Shown here piece by piece: positions 60,984 through 64,000 of a stretch of DNA of 64,000 nucleotides; position 1 is the stretch's first letter, and the number at the start of each line of letters is the position of its first letter. The notes under the pieces were generated by a model. That model saw nothing but the letters and a program-made list of their open reading frames with translations, made no database searches and was not told the origin of the DNA. Made by a program: the position numbers and the translations under genes. Source of the DNA: Pseudoxanthomonas suwonensis 11-1 (GTDB lineage Bacteria; Pseudomonadota; Gammaproteobacteria; Xanthomonadales; Xanthomonadaceae); contig NC_014924.1 of assembly GCF_000185965.1 (NCBI RefSeq), positions 992,001 to 1,056,000 on the forward strand. The letters are read 5' to 3'.

Positions 60984-62078
60984 TTACTTGAACTCGCTGG
61001 CCCAGTAGGTCTCGATCTGCTGCACCAGCTCCGCCGGCAGCGGCACGTAGTGCAGTTCGTCGGCCTGGGCGCGGCCGTGCTCGAAGGCCCAACGGAAGAA
61101 CGCGAGCGTGGCCTGGCTGCGCGCCGGGTCCTTGGCCTGCTTGGGCATCAGCATGAAGTTGGTGGCGGTGATCGGCCAGGCGGCCTCGCCCGGGGCATTG
61201 GTGATCACCAGGTTGAAGTCCTGCGCGCCGGCCCAGTCGGCGCTGGCGGCGGCGGCGGCGAAGCTCTCGGCGCTCGGCTGGACCCACTGGCCGGCCGCGT
61301 TCTGCAGCGAGGCGTAGGGCATGCCGTTCTGCAGCGCGTAGGCCAGCTCGACGTAGCCGATGCCGCCCTTGATCTGCTTGACGTAGGCGGCCACGCCCTC
61401 GTTGCCCTTGCCGCCCACGCCGCCCGGCCACTGCAGCGAGGTGCCTTCGCCGATCTTCTCCTTCCACTGCGGGCTGACCTTGGACAGGTAGTTCGAGAAG
61501 TTGAAGGTGGTGCCCGAGCCGTCGGAGCGGTGGACCACGGTGATCTTCTCGGCCGGCAGCGACAGGCCCGGGTTGGCGGCGGCGATGGCCGGGTCGTTCC
61601 AGGTGGTGACCTTGCCCATGAAGATGTCGGCCAGCAGGGCGCCGGTCAGGCGCAGCTGGCCCGGCTCGATGCCGGCGACGTTGAACACCGGCACCACGCC
61701 GCCGATGGCCGACGGGAACTGGCCCAGGCCGGCCTCGGCCAGCTCTTCGGCCGGCAGCGGCTTGTCGGAGGAGCCGAAGTCCACGGTGCCGGCCTTGATC
61801 TGGGCGATGCCGCCGCCGGAGCCGATGGACTGGTAGTTGACCTTGTGGCCGGTGGCGGCGTTGTAGTCGGCCGACCAGCGCGAGACCAGCGGGTAGATGA
61901 AGGACGCGCCGGCGCCGGAGATCTGCACGGAGACGCGCTCGCCGCTGGCGGCGGGGGCGGACGCCTGCGGGCCTTCGGCGGAGGTGGCGGTGCCGGCGTC
62001 GCCGGAGGGCTGGCAGGCGGCCAGCGCCACGGCGGTGGCCAGGGACAGGGCGAGGAGACGAACCGGGGAGGGCTTCAT
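60984..62078 (-). CDS. pstS: Phosphate-binding lipoprotein PstS (copy 1)
   Basis: A 364-residue periplasmic binding protein. Unlike copy 2 it has a lipobox: LATAVALAACQPSG, so it is likely a lipoprotein. Ligand-binding segments SGAGASFIYPLVSRW, GSGGGIAQIKAGTVDFGSSD, VHRSDGSGTTFNFSNYL are intact. The start MKPSPVRLLAL is at 62078. A Pho-box-like repeat pair lies 48 bases upstream. It heads pstSCAB-phoU. Confidence 0.96.
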   Translation of the reverse strand: MKPSPVRLLALSLATAVALAACQPSGDAGTATSAEGPQASAPAASGERVSVQISGAGASFIYPLVSRWSADYNAATGHKVNYQSIGSGGGIAQIKAGTVDFGSSDKPLPAEELAEAGLGQFPSAIGGVVPVFNVAGIEPGQLRLTGALLADIFMGKVTTWNDPAIAAANPGLSLPAEKITVVHRSDGSGTTFNFSNYLSKVSPQWKEKIGEGTSLQWPGGVGGKGNEGVAAYVKQIKGGIGYVELAYALQNGMPYASLQNAAGQWVQPSAESFAAAAASADWAGAQDFNLVITNAPGEAAWPITATNFMLMPKQAKDPARSQATLAFFRWAFEHGRAQADELHYVPLPAELVQQIETYWASEFK

Positions 62079-62125
62079 GGGATCTGGGCGTCGTAGGCCG
62101 GGATTCCGGCGGGCACGCAAATGAA

Positions 62126-62143
62126 ATGATATTTTTGTGACAG
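62126..62143 (-). promoter_or_regulatory. Pho-box-like PhoB site before pstS copy 1
   Basis: On the minus strand CTGTCAC (62137-62143), AAAA, ATATCAT (62126-62132): two 7-mers with an AT-rich 4-base spacer, as in the E. coli Pho box (CTGTCAT repeats). It is an AT-rich island in GC-rich DNA. No clear -10 follows. Confidence 0.75.
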
Positions 62144-62212
62144 CCTTATTACGGTTTGAACACGGATGCCATGCGCGGCTGCCGCGCGGCCCGGGACGGC
62201 CCGTGAACGGCC

Positions 62213-62248
62213 GGAAAAAGAAGAGCGCGGACCCCGTGGGGACCGCGC
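62213..62248 (-). terminator. Terminator after pstS copy 2
   Basis: On the minus strand GCGCGG and an inner CCCC/GGGG stem (62225-62248) followed by CTTCTTTTTCC. It separates pstS copy 2 from the pstS-pstCAB-phoU unit, so the two PstS are transcribed apart. The rest of 62079-62282 holds the Pho box and no gene. Confidence 0.8.
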
Positions 62249-62282
62249 CCGGTGAGCGAAGGGGGGAGAGAGGACCCGCCGC

Positions 62283-63302
62283 TCAATACTTCAGGTTCTG
62301 TTCCCAGTGGGCCTCGATCTGGCCGACCAGGCTGTCCGGCAGCGGGACGTAATGCAGCTGCCGGGCCTGGGCGTCGCCGCGGGCGTAGATCCAGCGGAAG
62401 AACTCCCGCGTCTGCCGGGCGCTGGCCGCGTCCCTGGGCTGGCGGTGGACCAGGATGAAGTTGGTCGCGGTGATCGGCCAGGCCTCCTCGCCGGGGGCGT
62501 TGGTCATGACCAGGTGGAAATCCCGGGCCGCGGCCCAGTCGGCGCTGGCGGCGGCCGCGGAGAAGCTCGCCTCCCCGGGCTGCACGAAGCGGCCGGCGGC
62601 GTTCTTCAGCGAGGCGTAGGACATGCGGTTCTGCAGCGCGTAGGACAGCTCGACGTAGCCGATGCTGCCCTTGATCTGCTTGACGTACGCGGTCACGCCC
62701 TCGTTGCCCTTGCCGCCGATGCCCACCGGCCAGCGCAGCGAGGTGCCTTCGCCGACCCTGGCCTTCCATTCCGGATTGACCTTGGACAGGTAGTTGGCGA
62801 AGTTGAACGTGGTGCCCGAGCCGTCGGAGCGGTGGACCACGGTGATGCGCGCGTCCGGCAGCGCCAGGCCCGGGTTGAGCGCCGCGATCGCCGGGTCGTT
62901 CCAGCGGGTGAGCTTGCCGAGGAAGATGTCGCCCAGGGTGCGGCCGTCCAGCCGCAGCGCGCCCGGCGCGATGCCCTTGACGTTGACCACCGGCACCACG
63001 CCGCCGATCACCGAGGGGAACTGCACCAGCCCGGCCGCGGCCAGTTCCTCCGGCCGCAGCGGGGCGTCGGAGGAGCCGAAATCGACGGTGCCGGCCTTGA
63101 TCTGGGCGATGCCGCCGCCCGAGCCGATGGACTGGTAATTGACCTTGTTGCCGGTGGCGGCGCTGTAGTCGGCCGACCAGCGGGACATCACCGGGAAGAT
63201 GAACGACGCACCGGCGCCGGTCACGTCGGCGGCCGAGGCGGTGAGCGTGGCCGAGGCGACGACCAGGCACGCGGCGATGCGGGTCCTGAACAGGCGGATC
63301 AT
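62283..63302 (-). CDS. pstS: Phosphate-binding periplasmic protein PstS (copy 2)
   Basis: A 339-residue paralogue of the downstream PstS, about two-thirds identical by eye. It has an ordinary signal peptide (MIRLFRTRIAACLVVASATL, cleavage near SAA) and no lipobox at the cleavage site, so it should be soluble in the periplasm. The binding motifs SGSGTTFNFANYL and GSGGGIAQIKAGTVDFGSSD are kept. Three Pho-box-like repeats lie upstream. Two PstS with different anchoring suggests separate roles under phosphate limitation. Confidence 0.95.
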   Translation of the reverse strand: MIRLFRTRIAACLVVASATLTASAADVTGAGASFIFPVMSRWSADYSAATGNKVNYQSIGSGGGIAQIKAGTVDFGSSDAPLRPEELAAAGLVQFPSVIGGVVPVVNVKGIAPGALRLDGRTLGDIFLGKLTRWNDPAIAALNPGLALPDARITVVHRSDGSGTTFNFANYLSKVNPEWKARVGEGTSLRWPVGIGGKGNEGVTAYVKQIKGSIGYVELSYALQNRMSYASLKNAAGRFVQPGEASFSAAAASADWAAARDFHLVMTNAPGEEAWPITATNFILVHRQPRDAASARQTREFFRWIYARGDAQARQLHYVPLPDSLVGQIEAHWEQNLKY

Positions 63303-63361
63303 GAGGGGATTCCTGGTGGAGGGACGAACCGGCCCTCCGGCGCCCATTGCAGCGCCGGTGG

Positions 63362-63401
63362 ATGACGGCCGGGTGTCCGGCGGATGACGGAAGGGTGACG
63401 G
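63362..63401 (-). promoter_or_regulatory. Triple Pho-box-like repeat before pstS copy 2
   Basis: On the minus strand CCGTCAC (63395-63401), four bases, CCGTCAT (63384-63390), 15 bases, CCGTCAT (63362-63368). Repeats start 11 and 22 bases apart, the helical phasing of PhoB sites. Each is one base from the E. coli consensus CTGTCAT. They overlap the end of the porin region only by adjacency. Confidence 0.65.
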
Positions 63402-63411
63402 GGCGGGACGC

Positions 63412-64000
63412 TTACCAGTGGAACTGCGCGCGCGCCTCGAGGATGTTCGGGTTGTCGTCCACCACGGTGCCGGCGCTGGCGCTGTAGCGGCTGCTGTCGA
63501 CCATCACGTAGTTGAGCGCGAACTTGAAGTTCGAGCGCCAGTACCAGTTGGCGCCGATGGTCCAGGCGTCCTGCTTGCCGCCGAGCACGCCGTCGACCCG
63601 GGGCGCGCCGCCGGGCACGGCGGCGGCCAGCAGGCGGCCGTCGTCCAGGTCCAGGGTGTCGTAGCGCAGGCCCAGCTGCCACTTGCCGCTGGCCGGCGCG
63701 TCCGGCAGGCCGGTGGTCGGCACGCCGGAGCGGTAGCCCCAGGTCTCGCCGGTGATGTTCCACAGGCCGCTCAGGTACCAGCCGTCGCCGCCGAAATCGC
63801 CCACGCCCTCGCCGTAGCGGCTGACGTCGGCCGAGTAGTACTCGCCCTGCAGCTTGAACGGGCCCTTGATCCACATGCCCTCCAGGCCCACGGTACGCAG
63901 CCGGTCGGTGTTGGCGAGGGTGCCGGTGTCGACCAGGCGCTGGGTGGCGAGGTCGGCGTTGGGGCGCGCGCGCAGGCGCAGGGTGTCGGTGTCGTTGTCG
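63412..64000 (-). CDS. Phosphate-selective porin, OprP/OprO-like (C-terminal part)
   Basis: The frame is open to the window edge, so the N-terminus is missing; 195 residues are visible. They show alternating beta-strands and end in the aromatic ARAQFHW, the outer-membrane beta-barrel signature, with GLEGMWIKGPFKLQGEYYSA and LGLRYDTLDLDDGR typical of OprO/OprP porins. Position directly upstream of pstS copy 2 fits a phosphate or polyphosphate uptake role. Confidence 0.85.
   Translation of the reverse strand, partial: DNDTDTLRLRARPNADLATQRLVDTGTLANTDRLRTVGLEGMWIKGPFKLQGEYYSADVSRYGEGVGDFGGDGWYLSGLWNITGETWGYRSGVPTTGLPDAPASGKWQLGLRYDTLDLDDGRLLAAAVPGGAPRVDGVLGGKQDAWTIGANWYWRSNFKFALNYVMVDSSRYSASAGTVVDDNPNILEARAQFHW

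Overview
The window is GC-rich, densely packed, single-chromosome-type bacterial DNA. Gene content and order (pyrG, eno, ftsB, ispD, ispF, truD; rpsB, tsf, pyrH, frr, uppS, cdsA, dxr, rseP, bamA; map, glnD, dapD, an ArsC-like gene, dapE) point to a gammaproteobacterium of the Xanthomonadaceae/Lysobacteraceae (Pseudoxanthomonas, Luteimonas or Lysobacter-like). This family call is inference from gene order and protein character. I see no prophage, insertion sequence, CRISPR array or rRNA; almost everything is housekeeping.

Layout. 1-5464: end of a sugar locus on + (two ABC permeases, a GH97 and a GH43 glycosidase). 5542-7431: parE on -. 7627-14498: a + block with a small secreted protein, pyrG, eno, ftsB, ispD, a frameshifted CPBP-like membrane protein, ispF and truD. 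14580-26350: a long - block, read from rpsB through tsf, an HDOD-GGDEF regulator, pyrH, frr, uppS, cdsA, dxr and rseP to bamA (translation, nucleotide, undecaprenyl, phospholipid and outer-membrane assembly genes). 26710-34531: a + block with map, glnD, dapD, a CocE-type hydrolase, an ArsC-like protein and dapE. 34544-36217: an ABC1 kinase on -. 36353-38260: asnB on + behind an attenuator. 38456-41593: sirtuin and penicillin-acylase-like hydrolase on -. 41737-42228: bacterioferritin on +. 42266-47118: tpm, parC and an SLC13-type transporter on -. 47258-47559: two identical tRNA-Leu(CAG) genes on -. 47671-54469: rnr, a GFA protein, rlmB and a large sensory diguanylate cyclase on +. 54482-57283: RNase T joined to an HvfABC-type peptide-modification operon on -. 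57375-64000: a phosphate-starvation island on - (porin, two PstS, PstC, PstA, PstB, PhoU).

Most notable. (1) The asnB leader encodes a 32-residue peptide with seven Asn codons, followed by mutually exclusive antiterminator and terminator hairpins: a textbook attenuator, but for asparagine, which I do not know to be described in proteobacteria. (2) A secreted precursor carries five EGKCG motifs and one EGGCG around a pair of canonical EF-hand loops, next to a DUF692/MNIO enzyme and its HvfC-like partner, with RNase T overlapping the end of the operon. (3) Both pstS genes have Pho-box-like 11-bp-phased repeats upstream. (4) Several genes have a -10-like hexamer exactly 6 nt before ATG, suggesting leaderless transcripts.
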